DNA from: CAZZCP01 sp964653235
Lineage (GTDB): Bacteria > Bdellovibrionota > Bdellovibrionia > Bdellovibrionales > UBA840
Length of the DNA stretch: 27,616 bases
Direction: 5' to 3'
Assembly: GCA_964653235.1 (NCBI GenBank)
Contig: CAZZCP010000027.1
Location: forward strand, 1-27,616
The notes under the pieces were generated by a model. It was not told where the DNA came from. It worked only from the letters and a program-made list of their open reading frames with translations, and did no database searches. This document shows, one piece after another, positions 13,959 through 22,961 of the stretch; the stretch's first letter is position 1, and each line of letters starts with the position of its first letter. Made by a program: the position numbers and the translations under genes.

Positions 13959-16819
13959 TGTTTCGATTTTTACTTATCTTTTATTCTGTTTTAACTTTCG
14001 CAAGTGACAAGAATCACAGAAATGAAGATATATCATCTTTAAAAACAGAGCTTTTGATTCAACAGAATGAAAAAAAAGCAATGTCGCAACTGAATAAATT
14101 GATAAACAAACAAAAGGGCACACCACTTGAAGCTGATCTTTTATTTCGAAAAGCTGAGCTTTATATGAGAATGTCTAAGACAGATCGTTTTTTTGATATT
14201 CATAGAGAATCGAGTACAATTGTACGACTAGCTCCTAAAAGAGTTCATAAAGCAAACCCCAAAAGAAATATTCGCGCTGCAATTTCTATATATGAAAATC
14301 TCATTCGAAGACACAAAAATTATCGCGATCTTGATTTGGTTTTGTTTAATAATGGCTTTGCGAGACAGCAGTTAGGACAAATAGAAAAATCAGAATCAAA
14401 CTATTTACGAGTCATATCAGATTTTCCGCATTCGAATTTGGTTCCTGAAAGCCATCTTGCTATTGGTGAAATGAGATTTGATAAAAACAATTTTAATAAA
14501 GCTAAGTATCATTATGAAGCTATTAAAAAGTATCCACAATCAAGGGTATATCCCTATGGAAGATACAAATTGGCCTGGGCCTTGTACAACCTTGAGAGCG
14601 GCAACAAAGCAATTAGCGAGTTAGAAGCAGTTATAGCTTACAGTCAAAAAAGTGAAAACTCAAAAAATCATTTAGATCTTAAAAATGAAGCGCTTAATGA
14701 TTTGGTTTTGTTTTTTAGTGATACCTACCCATCAAAAAATGCATTGTCTTACTTTCGTAAAGTTGCAGGAGATAAGGATGCAGTATCTTATGTTTTGAAA
14801 CTCGCTAAACTTTATAAACGTCACGGTAAATTATCAAGTGAACAACGAGTATTGAAAGATATTATTGCTGACATGAAATCAGATCCAAATGTATCAACTG
14901 CCTATGATCGCTTAATACGATCGCATAATGATAGTCGACAATGGGCAAATATTCGAAATGAGTTAGAGTCTTTCTTTGCTCACTGTGACGTCAAAATGAA
15001 ATGGAATCGTGATAATCCTGAACTAGTTCAATCTTGTCAAAAAACTTTCGACGGCTTGGCTTTACATTTCATTAAAAAATGGGATGAAAAAGACATAAAA
15101 CAACCTAATGTACCACAAAGAGTTTCGAGCTTAGATCTTGCATATCGACTCTATCTCGAAAGGGCAATTGGTAAAGATCAAGAACCATCTGTTCGTTATG
15201 CATTTGCTGAGTTTTTGTATCGTAAAAAGAACTACAAAGAAGCTAGTGAAAATTATTATTTAGTGGCACAAAGAACTAATGATAAGAAAATTAAGCATGA
15301 TGCATCATATGCTAGTATCTTTACACTTCAAAAATCAGTTCAAGATAAATGGACAGAACCAGAATCTGAAAAGCGATACATGGAATTGGCCGCTTTTTAT
15401 ATTCAAGAACATCCTAAAGGTAAATTTGTCGAAAAGGTTGATTTTAAAAGAGCATTTATTGTATATGACAATGCTCGTTATGCCGAAGCAGCACCACTCT
15501 TAAAAAAACTGGGAGAGAAATACTCTAAGAAAAAGCAGGGAAGAAAGGCACAAGATCTATATCTTGATATTCTTAATATCAATAAGGATTATTCTGGTAT
15601 CAAGAGCTATACAACTACATTACTCGGTCAAGAAAACCTACCTGAAAGAAAGAAAAAACTAAAAAGCTTGTATGAACAGTCGTATTTTGCAGAGATTCAA
15701 AGTCTTGAAACAAAGTTAAAAACCAAGGAAGCGATTGATTCTTATCGAAAATTTGCGATTGAAAATCAAACATCTCCGCTTGCAGATAAAGCAATGTGGA
15801 ATCGAATTCAATTGGTTCAGAAAACCTCTGATCTCTATGAATTGGCTATTGCTGCCAATGAAATGAATCAGTTTTTTCCAAATTCACAATTTACGAAAGA
15901 TGCTCTCATTTTATCAGCTCAAGCATATGAAGATCTTGGAGAGTTGAGTCATGCAAAGAATGCATTGGGAAAACTAAAAAAACTAGATAAGCAAGAAAGA
16001 TCAAAGTGGGAATTGCTTGAAATTCAATTTTCTTTTCTTTTAGGCGAAAAAATCAATCATGAGGCAAAACTTCTAGAATTAGCTAAGAATAAAAATTATA
16101 GCTTAAAATCACAAAGTCTACTTTGGTTTTTGAAAGAACAAGGTCGTTTAAGTGTTAAAGCTAAAAAATATCTTGAAGAAAATGCTAAGCCTGAATACAA
16201 GAGTCAGATAATGCTTGAAAGAGCTCAAGACTTTTTTCGAAGGCAGAATTACCGAGAAGCATTTAAAATTTCATCTAAAGTAATAAGCAAAAAATCTAAA
16301 TCTCTTTCAGAGCAAAAAGCTCAAGCTCGTTTTCTACAAGCACAAATCCTCTCGCTAGAACACAAGAACCAGTCTGTGAAGGCAAGGCCTGAACGTATAG
16401 CACTGGTTGTGGGATTGAAAACCGAAAAACTAGAAAAGACACAAAAAGCCTTTCAGGCTGCAATTTCATATTCTCAAGATCCGAAGTTGATTGTCGATTC
16501 ACTTGTAGCTTTATCTGAGCTCTATACTCAATACTCAAATGATATTCGAAGTATGAAGTTACCAAAAGAGGTACCCCCACAAGATGCAAAAGCTTTTTAT
16601 GCCGAGATTGAGAATTTAGCGATGCCTATTGAGGAAAAAGGTGTTGAAACAATGGAAGATGCACTAAAACAAGCACAAAAATTAGCTCTATATGATGGCA
16701 GTATATCGCTTATACGGGAAAAACTAGCAAAACTGAACCTTAAGAAACCTGAAAAGATAAATTGGATTTTTCAATTGCCAGATTATGCTACCCCAGAGAT
16801 TGAGGAGGTAGGCTCATGA
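13958..16819 (+). CDS. Large periplasmic TPR protein (GltD/AgnA-like)
   Basis: A 953-residue exported protein: the N-terminal signal peptide is MFRFLLIFYSVLTFAS. The rest is built of helix-turn-helix repeats of TPR type, for example LVLFNNGFARQQLGQIEKSE, SHLAIGEMRFDKNNFNKAKY, PSVRYAFAEFLYRKKNYKEA and LSAQAYEDLGELSHAKNALG, spread from about residue 50 to 880. It has no enzyme motif. The start overlaps the ExbD stop by one base. Large TPR proteins at this place, directly after the TolQR-type motor genes, occur in the Glt locus (GltD), where they are periplasmic parts of the trans-envelope machine. Position and architecture support this reading; residue-level identity was not tested. It is very lysine-rich and overlaps the next start by four bases. 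Confidence 0.85.
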   Translation: MFRFLLIFYSVLTFASDKNHRNEDISSLKTELLIQQNEKKAMSQLNKLINKQKGTPLEADLLFRKAELYMRMSKTDRFFDIHRESSTIVRLAPKRVHKANPKRNIRAAISIYENLIRRHKNYRDLDLVLFNNGFARQQLGQIEKSESNYLRVISDFPHSNLVPESHLAIGEMRFDKNNFNKAKYHYEAIKKYPQSRVYPYGRYKLAWALYNLESGNKAISELEAVIAYSQKSENSKNHLDLKNEALNDLVLFFSDTYPSKNALSYFRKVAGDKDAVSYVLKLAKLYKRHGKLSSEQRVLKDIIADMKSDPNVSTAYDRLIRSHNDSRQWANIRNELESFFAHCDVKMKWNRDNPELVQSCQKTFDGLALHFIKKWDEKDIKQPNVPQRVSSLDLAYRLYLERAIGKDQEPSVRYAFAEFLYRKKNYKEASENYYLVAQRTNDKKIKHDASYASIFTLQKSVQDKWTEPESEKRYMELAAFYIQEHPKGKFVEKVDFKRAFIVYDNARYAEAAPLLKKLGEKYSKKKQGRKAQDLYLDILNINKDYSGIKSYTTTLLGQENLPERKKKLKSLYEQSYFAEIQSLETKLKTKEAIDSYRKFAIENQTSPLADKAMWNRIQLVQKTSDLYELAIAANEMNQFFPNSQFTKDALILSAQAYEDLGELSHAKNALGKLKKLDKQERSKWELLEIQFSFLLGEKINHEAKLLELAKNKNYSLKSQSLLWFLKEQGRLSVKAKKYLEENAKPEYKSQIMLERAQDFFRRQNYREAFKISSKVISKKSKSLSEQKAQARFLQAQILSLEHKNQSVKARPERIALVVGLKTEKLEKTQKAFQAAISYSQDPKLIVDSLVALSELYTQYSNDIRSMKLPKEVPPQDAKAFYAEIENLAMPIEEKGVETMEDALKQAQKLALYDGSISLIREKLAKLNLKKPEKINWIFQLPDYATPEIEEVGS

Positions 16820-17451
16820 AATTTCTCCTTCTCAGCTTATTCTTAACAGCTTGTGCTGGGGTGCCAAAGAATAAAAAATTGGCACCCAAAGAGTATACTA
16901 TTAATTTAAAAAGTAGATCATCTCAACAAAAACAAAAACTATCTTGCAGTACATCGATTGAATCAAAAAGCTGGAAGCAACTTCTAAGTATTGCTAATTC
17001 CTGTATTTCTAATAAAAACTTTAAGAAATTAAAAATTGTCTCTCAAGAGATATCAAAGATATCTTCACAATCTCCATGGCATTTTTACTATAAGAGTATT
17101 CTAGCTGAACAAGATAAAAATACAGCACTCAGTCTTTGGATGATCGAAAAAGCTATTGAAAGAGCATCAGTTGGAATTTTTTATTACCAAAAAGCAAGAC
17201 TACTTTGGATTCAAGGTGAAAGACAATCCGCCTATATCGCTTTAGAGAGGAGTTTGAGTCTCGATTCATATAATCCAGAAGCCAGATTTTTTCTTGGACA
17301 AATATTTACGTTAAATGGCGATAGAGAAAAAGCACAAGAAGAATTTCGTAAAGTTTTGAGTATTTTTCCATCTCATACTATGGCTCAAAGGGCTCTAGAA
17401 GTATTACAGCCAGAGAAAAAAAATATTCTTGCTCAACAGGAGGAGAACTAA
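16816..17451 (+). CDS. TPR lipoprotein (GltE/AglT-like)
   Basis: The N-terminus MKFLLLSLFLTACAG has a clear lipobox LTAC with Cys13 as the acylated residue. The region 14-55 is low-complexity, Lys/Ser-rich. TPR-like helices fill the C-terminal half (about 95-200): ALSLWMIEKAIERA, GERQSAYIALERSLSLDSYNPEARFFLGQIF and NGDREKAQEEFRKVLSIFPS. Length is 211 residues. The gene overlaps both neighbours by a few bases (ATGA-type coupling), between the large TPR protein and the small exported protein. In Myxococcus GltE/AglT is a TPR lipoprotein in exactly this order; the match is by architecture and gene order. Residue +2 is Ala, so outer-membrane sorting is permitted. Confidence 0.85.
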   Translation: MKFLLLSLFLTACAGVPKNKKLAPKEYTINLKSRSSQQKQKLSCSTSIESKSWKQLLSIANSCISNKNFKKLKIVSQEISKISSQSPWHFYYKSILAEQDKNTALSLWMIEKAIERASVGIFYYQKARLLWIQGERQSAYIALERSLSLDSYNPEARFFLGQIFTLNGDREKAQEEFRKVLSIFPSHTMAQRALEVLQPEKKNILAQQEEN

Positions 17452-17687
17452 TGAGATTCGTTTTAATTCTTCTTTTTGTATTCTCACAAATTGTTTATGC
17501 AAAGAAAATTAAATATAGAAAAACTCAAGAAGTTAATTTTGATGAACAAAGCATTGATGGAGTGGCCAGAAAGCCAACAGGATCATTTCTTGTTCAAAAG
17601 CGAGGTATTAACTTCTTACCCTTATATAAAGTTGATGATCAATTTGATGAAAACATCCAGGAATCATTGGAGTATTTAAGGGAATAA
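17451..17687 (+). CDS. Small exported protein (position of gltF)
   Basis: A 78-residue protein with signal peptide MRFVLILLFVFSQIVYA and predicted cleavage after Ala17, leaving about 60 residues. The mature part contains VNFDEQSIDGVARKPTGSFL, then QKRGINFLPLY and DDQFDENIQESLEYL: a short beta-rich segment and a helix. It has no known catalytic motif. Its ATG overlaps the preceding stop by one base and the FHA gene follows two bases after its stop. Small proteins with an (I/V)xG...KP(x)GxxL...F...QSxExL pattern sit between the TPR lipoprotein and the FHA/TonB-C protein in Glt-type clusters, where the slot is called gltF. I assign the slot, not the function. Confidence 0.75.
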   Translation: MRFVLILLFVFSQIVYAKKIKYRKTQEVNFDEQSIDGVARKPTGSFLVQKRGINFLPLYKVDDQFDENIQESLEYLRE

Positions 17688-17689
17688 AT

Positions 17690-19135
17690 ATGCAATTGTT
17701 TGTAGAACACTTTCATTCAGGAAAATTTAGAAAGTCGAAGATATTATCTCGATCTAGAATTCCATTTGTAATGGGATCATCTAGAGCAGCAAGTCTACGG
17801 CTTTTAGGAAAAAATATTGAAGGTGTTCATGCAGTTTTAGAATACCGTAAGCCATATTGGTACTTGGTTGCATGTGGTGGTAATGTTTTCTTAAATGAAC
17901 AGAAAATTTTAGAGCACAAAGTAAAAGGTGGCGAATATCTTCGTATTGGTGACCATGATATTAGATTAGAGATTCAAGATGAAAAAACTGAATTTCATGT
18001 ACATAACGATGAAGTATCTGGTGATCTAAATACACAACAAATTGTAATTTTATCTAAGCGAGGAGTTTTAGAGACAAAATTTATTTCTGCAACAGAAGCT
18101 TTTCATTTTTTTGATGGTGAAAAAGATGTGAGTTATCCCCCAGCTAAATCTTCTGAGTGGGAAGTAGAAAAGTTAGGAAATTTTCAGATCAAAAGAAGAT
18201 TAACGACTCGACCAACTGAACTACAAAAGAAATCATTTCGTTTAGAGTTAGTTCAAAGTCAAGAAAATCGTACTAGTTTTATAGCCAGTACAGCTTTTTT
18301 ACTTATTTTAGGGCTTTCTATTCTAAGTAGCAGAATGCTTCAAACAGACAAGGTGGAAGCTCCTAAAAATAATAAATTTGTTAAAATGATTTATGACTCT
18401 CAAGTTGTAGAAAAGCTGCAAAAAGAGGCAAAACAATTACAGACAAAGAAATTCTCTACTCCTCAGCAAAGAAAAGTTGCATCGACTCCTGTTCAAAAAC
18501 AACAAGTTGCAACAAAAGCTATTAAAAAAATTCGCGCTGCTGGTTTGTCAAAGTTGGTTGGTAAAATTGCAAAAAGAGCCAATTCACAGGTAAAGCAGAT
18601 AAAGATCAATGGTAAGAGTGCAGATCGCTTAGATACGTCACGTAGCCTTTCAAGTTTAAGCAGCTCTTCAACTAAGTCTGAAAAAGCTAAAAATCTAGGT
18701 AAGCAATACAAGCTTGCTGCAGTCTCTACTGATGGTAAATCAAGTGGATCTGAGTCTTACAAGAAAGGTACACAACTAGGTAAGGCCAATGTAGGTTCAG
18801 CAAATGTAAATATCATTGAAGAAGAAACAAAAATTGAGGGTGGATTGGATAAAGAAGTCATCGCTGAGTATATTCGATCTAAGCTTGGACAAATCCGATA
18901 CTGTTATGAGCGCCAATTAAGTGCTCAACCCGATTTGCATGGGAAGGTATTAGTTAAATTTATCATTGGACCAAAAGGAGAAGTATCAACACAAAGTGTT
19001 GGTAGCACAACATTAAATAACGCCAAAGTCGAGGGATGTATTTTGCGGCGAGTATCTAAATGGGTTTTTCCGAGTCCTAAGGGAGGAACAAAAGTCAAAG
19101 TGACTTATCCTTTCTTATTTAAAAGTATCAATTGA
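17690..19135 (+). CDS. FHA-domain, TM and AgmX/TonB-C domain protein (GltG-like)
   Basis: Bitopic inner-membrane protein of 481 residues. The N-terminal cytoplasmic part (about 17-100) has an FHA-like fold: IPFVMGSSRAASLRLL, EGVHAVLEYRKPYWYLVACG and LRIGDHDIRLEI. The usual phosphothreonine-binding GR and SxxH are altered (MGSS, EGVH), leaving His47, so pThr binding is doubtful. One TM helix is at about 197-215 (FIASTAFLLILGLSILSS). A Lys/Gln/Ser-rich periplasmic linker (220-380) leads to an AgmX/PglI C-terminal domain (about 385-481): EYIRSKLGQIRYCYERQL, GKVLVKFIIGPKGEV, EGCILRRVSKWVFPSPKGG, VKVTYPFLF, with the family's two cysteines. This is the architecture of GltG in Myxococcus; such domains are thought to act like TonB, reaching across the periplasm to outer-membrane partners when driven by the motor. 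Confidence 0.9.
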   Translation: MQLFVEHFHSGKFRKSKILSRSRIPFVMGSSRAASLRLLGKNIEGVHAVLEYRKPYWYLVACGGNVFLNEQKILEHKVKGGEYLRIGDHDIRLEIQDEKTEFHVHNDEVSGDLNTQQIVILSKRGVLETKFISATEAFHFFDGEKDVSYPPAKSSEWEVEKLGNFQIKRRLTTRPTELQKKSFRLELVQSQENRTSFIASTAFLLILGLSILSSRMLQTDKVEAPKNNKFVKMIYDSQVVEKLQKEAKQLQTKKFSTPQQRKVASTPVQKQQVATKAIKKIRAAGLSKLVGKIAKRANSQVKQIKINGKSADRLDTSRSLSSLSSSSTKSEKAKNLGKQYKLAAVSTDGKSSGSESYKKGTQLGKANVGSANVNIIEEETKIEGGLDKEVIAEYIRSKLGQIRYCYERQLSAQPDLHGKVLVKFIIGPKGEVSTQSVGSTTLNNAKVEGCILRRVSKWVFPSPKGGTKVKVTYPFLFKSIN

Positions 19136-19167
19136 TACTTTAGGACCATTTAGAGCTAGGAGGAGAA

Positions 19168-19938
19168 ATGCGCGCGCTATACATTTTTATGATTATATTG
19201 GCTTCAGAGTTTGTTTTTGCTCAAAGTTCTCAATATAAAAAGGCTGAAAAAAAACCAGTAAATGAGGCTAGCTCAAATGAGAACGAGCAAGCAAAAGATC
19301 AAAAAATTGATCTTGAGAAGCTTGAAAAGCAATATTGGACCCCTCAGGATAAAGAATTCAAAGTTGTTCAAAATCGTAAATTTTCAAAAGAAGGTAGAAT
19401 TGCAGCCAGCTTACAAATAGGTTCTTTAATTAACGACCCCTATTCAAAAGGACTCAGCAATAGTTCTGCAACAGTTTCCTATTTTTTTAGTGAATTTTCA
19501 GGTTTAGAGTTAAATTATACTAAGTATTCACTTTCAGATAGTAAACTAGTTGAAAGATTTAAAGAAAATAATGGTACGACTCCCAATTTTAACCGTCAAG
19601 ATTCTTTTATTGGTATGAATTACGTATGGGTTCCCATTTACGGTAAAATCAGCTGGTTCGACAGCAAAATCGTTTACTTTGACATGGCTTTTGCTCCTGG
19701 TCTGGGAATGAGTTTTTATGATCAACAAACAGATAACAATACTGGTGAGACTGAAGGGGCTTTGACTTTTACTCTAGATATTCAACAGCACTTTTTCTTT
19801 CATAAAAACTGGGCTGTGCGTGCTGATTTTAAAACTAGAATTTATGAAGAAGATGTTTTGAATGCTAGCGGTAGTTTTTTTCGTACAGAATCAAACGTAA
19901 CAAATATATTTTTACTAGGAATTACTTACTATCACTAA
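19168..19938 (+). CDS. Outer-membrane beta-barrel protein (GltH-like slot)
   Basis: Signal peptide MRALYIFMIILASEFVFAQ, a charged Lys/Glu-rich stretch (25-70), then a beta-barrel-like region of alternating strands from about residue 80: GRIAASLQIGSLINDP, SATVSYFFSEFSGLELNYTKY, SFIGMNYVWVPIYGKISWF, IVYFDMAFAPGLGMSF, ALTFTLDIQQHFFF, WAVRADFKTRIYEEDV and NIFLLGITYYH. The strand count (about 8) and the closing aromatic-rich strand fit an eight-stranded Myxococcales-type outer-membrane barrel. The last residue is His after YY, so the usual terminal Phe for Bam recognition is replaced. The SD is AGGAGG. It follows the FHA/AgmX gene by 32 bases, as GltH follows GltG. Function as the outer-membrane contact of the machine is inferred. 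Confidence 0.83.
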   Translation: MRALYIFMIILASEFVFAQSSQYKKAEKKPVNEASSNENEQAKDQKIDLEKLEKQYWTPQDKEFKVVQNRKFSKEGRIAASLQIGSLINDPYSKGLSNSSATVSYFFSEFSGLELNYTKYSLSDSKLVERFKENNGTTPNFNRQDSFIGMNYVWVPIYGKISWFDSKIVYFDMAFAPGLGMSFYDQQTDNNTGETEGALTFTLDIQQHFFFHKNWAVRADFKTRIYEEDVLNASGSFFRTESNVTNIFLLGITYYH

Positions 19939-19948
19939 GGAGCTGCAG

Positions 19949-22324
19949 ATGAAATTTATAGTTTCTGCACTACTATTATTCAGTCTCAATCTCTCTGCAA
20001 AAATGTTAGAGGGTGGAGTAAACTATGCAAAACCAAGTGTTGAGCTTGAAAATGAAGACGGCGGGGTCATTGAAAGTTATAAAAAGAAGATTACAAAATG
20101 GTGGGAAAAGAATAAGCCAGATATTTTTCTAAGCAAAGAAGAAAAACAAAAAAAAGTTCAAAAGAAAATTGTTAAAGAAACAAAAGAAGATTTAATAGAG
20201 AAATTGCCCGTCTACACTTCAAAGAAAAAAGGAACTTCGACTCAAGAATATACAAAGGCATTAGTGAATACTAAAAATAAAAAGATTTTTACAATAAATA
20301 AACCTTCAATTGATGCAGATCCAAAACTACCGAAATACAAATCTGGGGTTTCGTATCTAAAAAATGTAAGAGTTAAAAAAATACCTAAAATAAATATAGG
20401 TCGTGAAGCTGAGATCTCTATTGAAGACTGGAAAATTAGAGAATTTGAAAGTTTTCAACAAAATTATCAAGATGTTGTCCCTTTGCCTAGTATTGCAAAT
20501 TCATCAGAGTCTGATTTTAAAAAATTTCTTGGCAAGCCTGTTAAATTGGCAAAAAACTCAATAGATTTAAAGATTATGACTCTCAAAAGTCTTGGTCTTT
20601 CAGCTGAAAAAGTTCAGGCGATTCAGTACTATCTGATTCAAGAAAAAGAATTTCCAGCTCTTACTTATAAAGAATTGAGCCAAGAGGAACTTCAATTTTT
20701 AAAAGCAATGATTTACTTTGATAAAGGAGATAAATGTCACATTGCCGCAGGACTGTATTATCCTTTAACAAAATCAAAAAAACAAAAGATTAGAGAACTC
20801 GCTAAACTCCACTTTGGAGTATGCAATCATTTGATGGGACTGTACAGTCAATCAACCAAGTACCTTTTTGAGGCAAGTTACTTTGATAATATAGACTATG
20901 CTAAAGTCGCATACAATACTCTTTTGAATGATATACCAGAAAGTTACGAGCTAGAAATATCGGAACATTTTTATAAACAAAAGAGATCTGATTTTGTATC
21001 TGAAAAGTTTCTCAATAAATACAACTATTTTATTGCAAAATACTTGGCTAAAATCAAAAACTACAAACAAAGTCTTAGCTATGCTTCAAAAGTAAGTAAG
21101 AAATCTAAATACTGGCAAAAAGCCACTTATGTTTCTTCTGTTGCTTCTTACTTTTTAGGGGCAAAGAACAATGCATTCCAGCAGATGAACCAGTTGTATA
21201 CAAATTTGAAAGATAAAAATTCAAGAGACGAAAACTTATTTTCGCTGTTAAGTATTAATCTGGCTAGAGTATCCTTTCGCAACAAAAACTATTCTTCTGC
21301 AATCGAGAAGTACCGTCAAATCGATAAATCTCACCCTATGTGGTTACAGGGTTTGCAAGAGCAAGGATGGACTCAGTTACAGATTAAAGACCCTAAGGGT
21401 GCGATTGGAAATATGCACTCTATTCATTCTCCTTATTTTAAAAGTGCTTATAAGCCTCAGTCTTATGCGATTCGAACTATAGGCTATTTGGATTTATGCC
21501 AGTATCCCGATGCTTATCGAAGTTTAACAAATCTTGAAAAAATATATAGGGGATCACATGCTTCTGTTAAAAAACTCAACCGAGAATTAAAAAGTAATCA
21601 AGACTATTATAAACTCTCTCAAGACTATATTTTAAAGAGAAAACTACCCAAAAAACTTTCTGAGAAAGTAATGAAAGAGGTGGTTCGCCAAAGAAAATTT
21701 ATTGCTTTGCAAAAAAGTATTGAATCTTTAAATGAAGAAAAGTCACAACACACTTATCTAACAAATATTCTTGATAAAGATCGAAAAAAGATTCTCTGGC
21801 TAAAGAGAAAAGCGATAAAAAGAGCTAAGTCTTGGGAAACGAAAATTAAAGTTTCAAAAAAGAAAAAGAAATTTGAAAACCTAGTGATCTTTAGACAAAA
21901 AAGAAATTTTGAAAGAAGACTCGCGAAGTACTATGATTTTCAAATTAAAACTTTACAAGATAGTAAAAAAGAGTTTCAAAGCTTCTCAAAGAAACTCATT
22001 GCTGAAGCAAAGCCAAGAAGGAAAAGTCTTCAAAAATTAGCTGGCTCGCAGGTTAAAAAATATTTTGTTAAAATAGAGAACGATCTAAAACTTGTCATTG
22101 AGAACAATGAATTTCTTAGATACGAGGTTTTTTCTGGAAGTGGAGAGAATATTCGCTTTCTAGCGGCTGGTGGCAAGGTAGAAAAAAGAAGAATTCCAGC
22201 TTCGATTCAGCCTAAATCGAAAGATCTTAAGTTTGAGTTTGAAGGGGAGTTTTGGGCTGATGAAATTGGCTATTATAGGTCGACTTTAAAATCCAACTGC
22301 CCTAATCGCACGGCGGCAAGATAA
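19949..22324 (+). CDS. Exported lysine-rich repeat protein, 791 residues (GltI-like slot)
   Basis: Signal peptide MKFIVSALLLFSLNLSAKM. A strongly basic segment follows (about 40-170, with many KK pairs), then TPR-like helical repeats from about 225 to 560 (AAGLYYPLTKSKKQKIRELA, LHFGVCNHLMGLYSQSTKYL, SVASYFLGAKNNAFQQMNQL, WLQGLQEQGWTQLQIKDPKG) and a long Lys/Arg-rich coiled-coil-like stretch (about 590-720). The last 70 residues form a small beta-containing tail (RFLAAGGKVEKRRIPAS...). I find no catalytic motif. In the Glt locus the corresponding gene, GltI, is a TPR protein placed after the barrel gene GltH; that match is by order and architecture, and this protein is much shorter. The SD AAGGAG lies before the ATG, ten bases after the barrel stop. 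Confidence 0.8.
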   Translation: MKFIVSALLLFSLNLSAKMLEGGVNYAKPSVELENEDGGVIESYKKKITKWWEKNKPDIFLSKEEKQKKVQKKIVKETKEDLIEKLPVYTSKKKGTSTQEYTKALVNTKNKKIFTINKPSIDADPKLPKYKSGVSYLKNVRVKKIPKINIGREAEISIEDWKIREFESFQQNYQDVVPLPSIANSSESDFKKFLGKPVKLAKNSIDLKIMTLKSLGLSAEKVQAIQYYLIQEKEFPALTYKELSQEELQFLKAMIYFDKGDKCHIAAGLYYPLTKSKKQKIRELAKLHFGVCNHLMGLYSQSTKYLFEASYFDNIDYAKVAYNTLLNDIPESYELEISEHFYKQKRSDFVSEKFLNKYNYFIAKYLAKIKNYKQSLSYASKVSKKSKYWQKATYVSSVASYFLGAKNNAFQQMNQLYTNLKDKNSRDENLFSLLSINLARVSFRNKNYSSAIEKYRQIDKSHPMWLQGLQEQGWTQLQIKDPKGAIGNMHSIHSPYFKSAYKPQSYAIRTIGYLDLCQYPDAYRSLTNLEKIYRGSHASVKKLNRELKSNQDYYKLSQDYILKRKLPKKLSEKVMKEVVRQRKFIALQKSIESLNEEKSQHTYLTNILDKDRKKILWLKRKAIKRAKSWETKIKVSKKKKKFENLVIFRQKRNFERRLAKYYDFQIKTLQDSKKEFQSFSKKLIAEAKPRRKSLQKLAGSQVKKYFVKIENDLKLVIENNEFLRYEVFSGSGENIRFLAAGGKVEKRRIPASIQPKSKDLKFEFEGEFWADEIGYYRSTLKSNCPNRTAAR

Positions 22325-22334
22325 GGAGAATGAA

Positions 22335-22961
22335 ATGAAACATATTATCACTATACTTTTAGTACATAGTATTTCTTTTGCTTCACAAGAAATCGAAAGT
22401 AAAATTCAACAACTTGAAGAAAATCAAAACAATGCAATGGCAAATTATAAAGCTTATGAGGATAATCTAGAGATTGTTGATGAGAATATATTAAAAATTA
22501 GTACGGTAATTTCTGAAATTCAAGAAAATCAAAAAGCTTTAAAAAAGCATTTTGAAAACTCAGATAAAAATAAGGTAAAACTTATTGAGCAAAAAAAGAA
22601 GTTGGGTTCCTTTATCAATGAGGAGAAAAAGAAGAATGCTGTAGATCAAGATCAAATAGTAAGACTGCAAAATAAAATCAAAGCTTTAAAAGCAAATCAG
22701 CTAAAAAGAAGTATAAATATTAGTGTCTATGAGGAAAAGATTTCTGAGATTGATACTGAACTGAATGGCTGGCAACAACAGAATCAAAGAATTGCTGATC
22801 TACAAAAGACTCTCAGTGAAAAGGAAAAGGCTGCTATAAAAGAAAAGAAAAGCTGGCAAGCCAAGAAGAAGAACTACGAGTCTGAATCTAAAAATTGGCA
22901 AAAGATTGCTGATCAATCGAAGAAAAAGTATTTTCAATTTAATAAATTAAGTGGAGAGTGA
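22335..22961 (+). CDS. Exported coiled-coil protein at the end of the Glt-like operon
   Basis: Not recognised as a named family. A short signal peptide (MKHIITILLVHSISFAS) precedes about 190 residues with heptad-like hydrophobic spacing and very high Glu/Lys/Gln/Asn content: IESKIQQLEENQNNAMANYK, ENILKISTVISEIQENQKAL, IVRLQNKIKALKANQLKRSI and ISEIDTELNGWQQQNQRI. It is therefore a probable periplasmic coiled coil, possibly two antiparallel helices broken near residue 100. SD AGGAGA precedes the ATG, 10 bases after the upstream stop. It ends convergent to the BtuF-like gene with a 15-base overlap. A structural rod or stator-tether role in the envelope complex fits the context but is inference. 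Confidence 0.78.
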   Translation: MKHIITILLVHSISFASQEIESKIQQLEENQNNAMANYKAYEDNLEIVDENILKISTVISEIQENQKALKKHFENSDKNKVKLIEQKKKLGSFINEEKKKNAVDQDQIVRLQNKIKALKANQLKRSINISVYEEKISEIDTELNGWQQQNQRIADLQKTLSEKEKAAIKEKKSWQAKKKNYESESKNWQKIADQSKKKYFQFNKLSGE

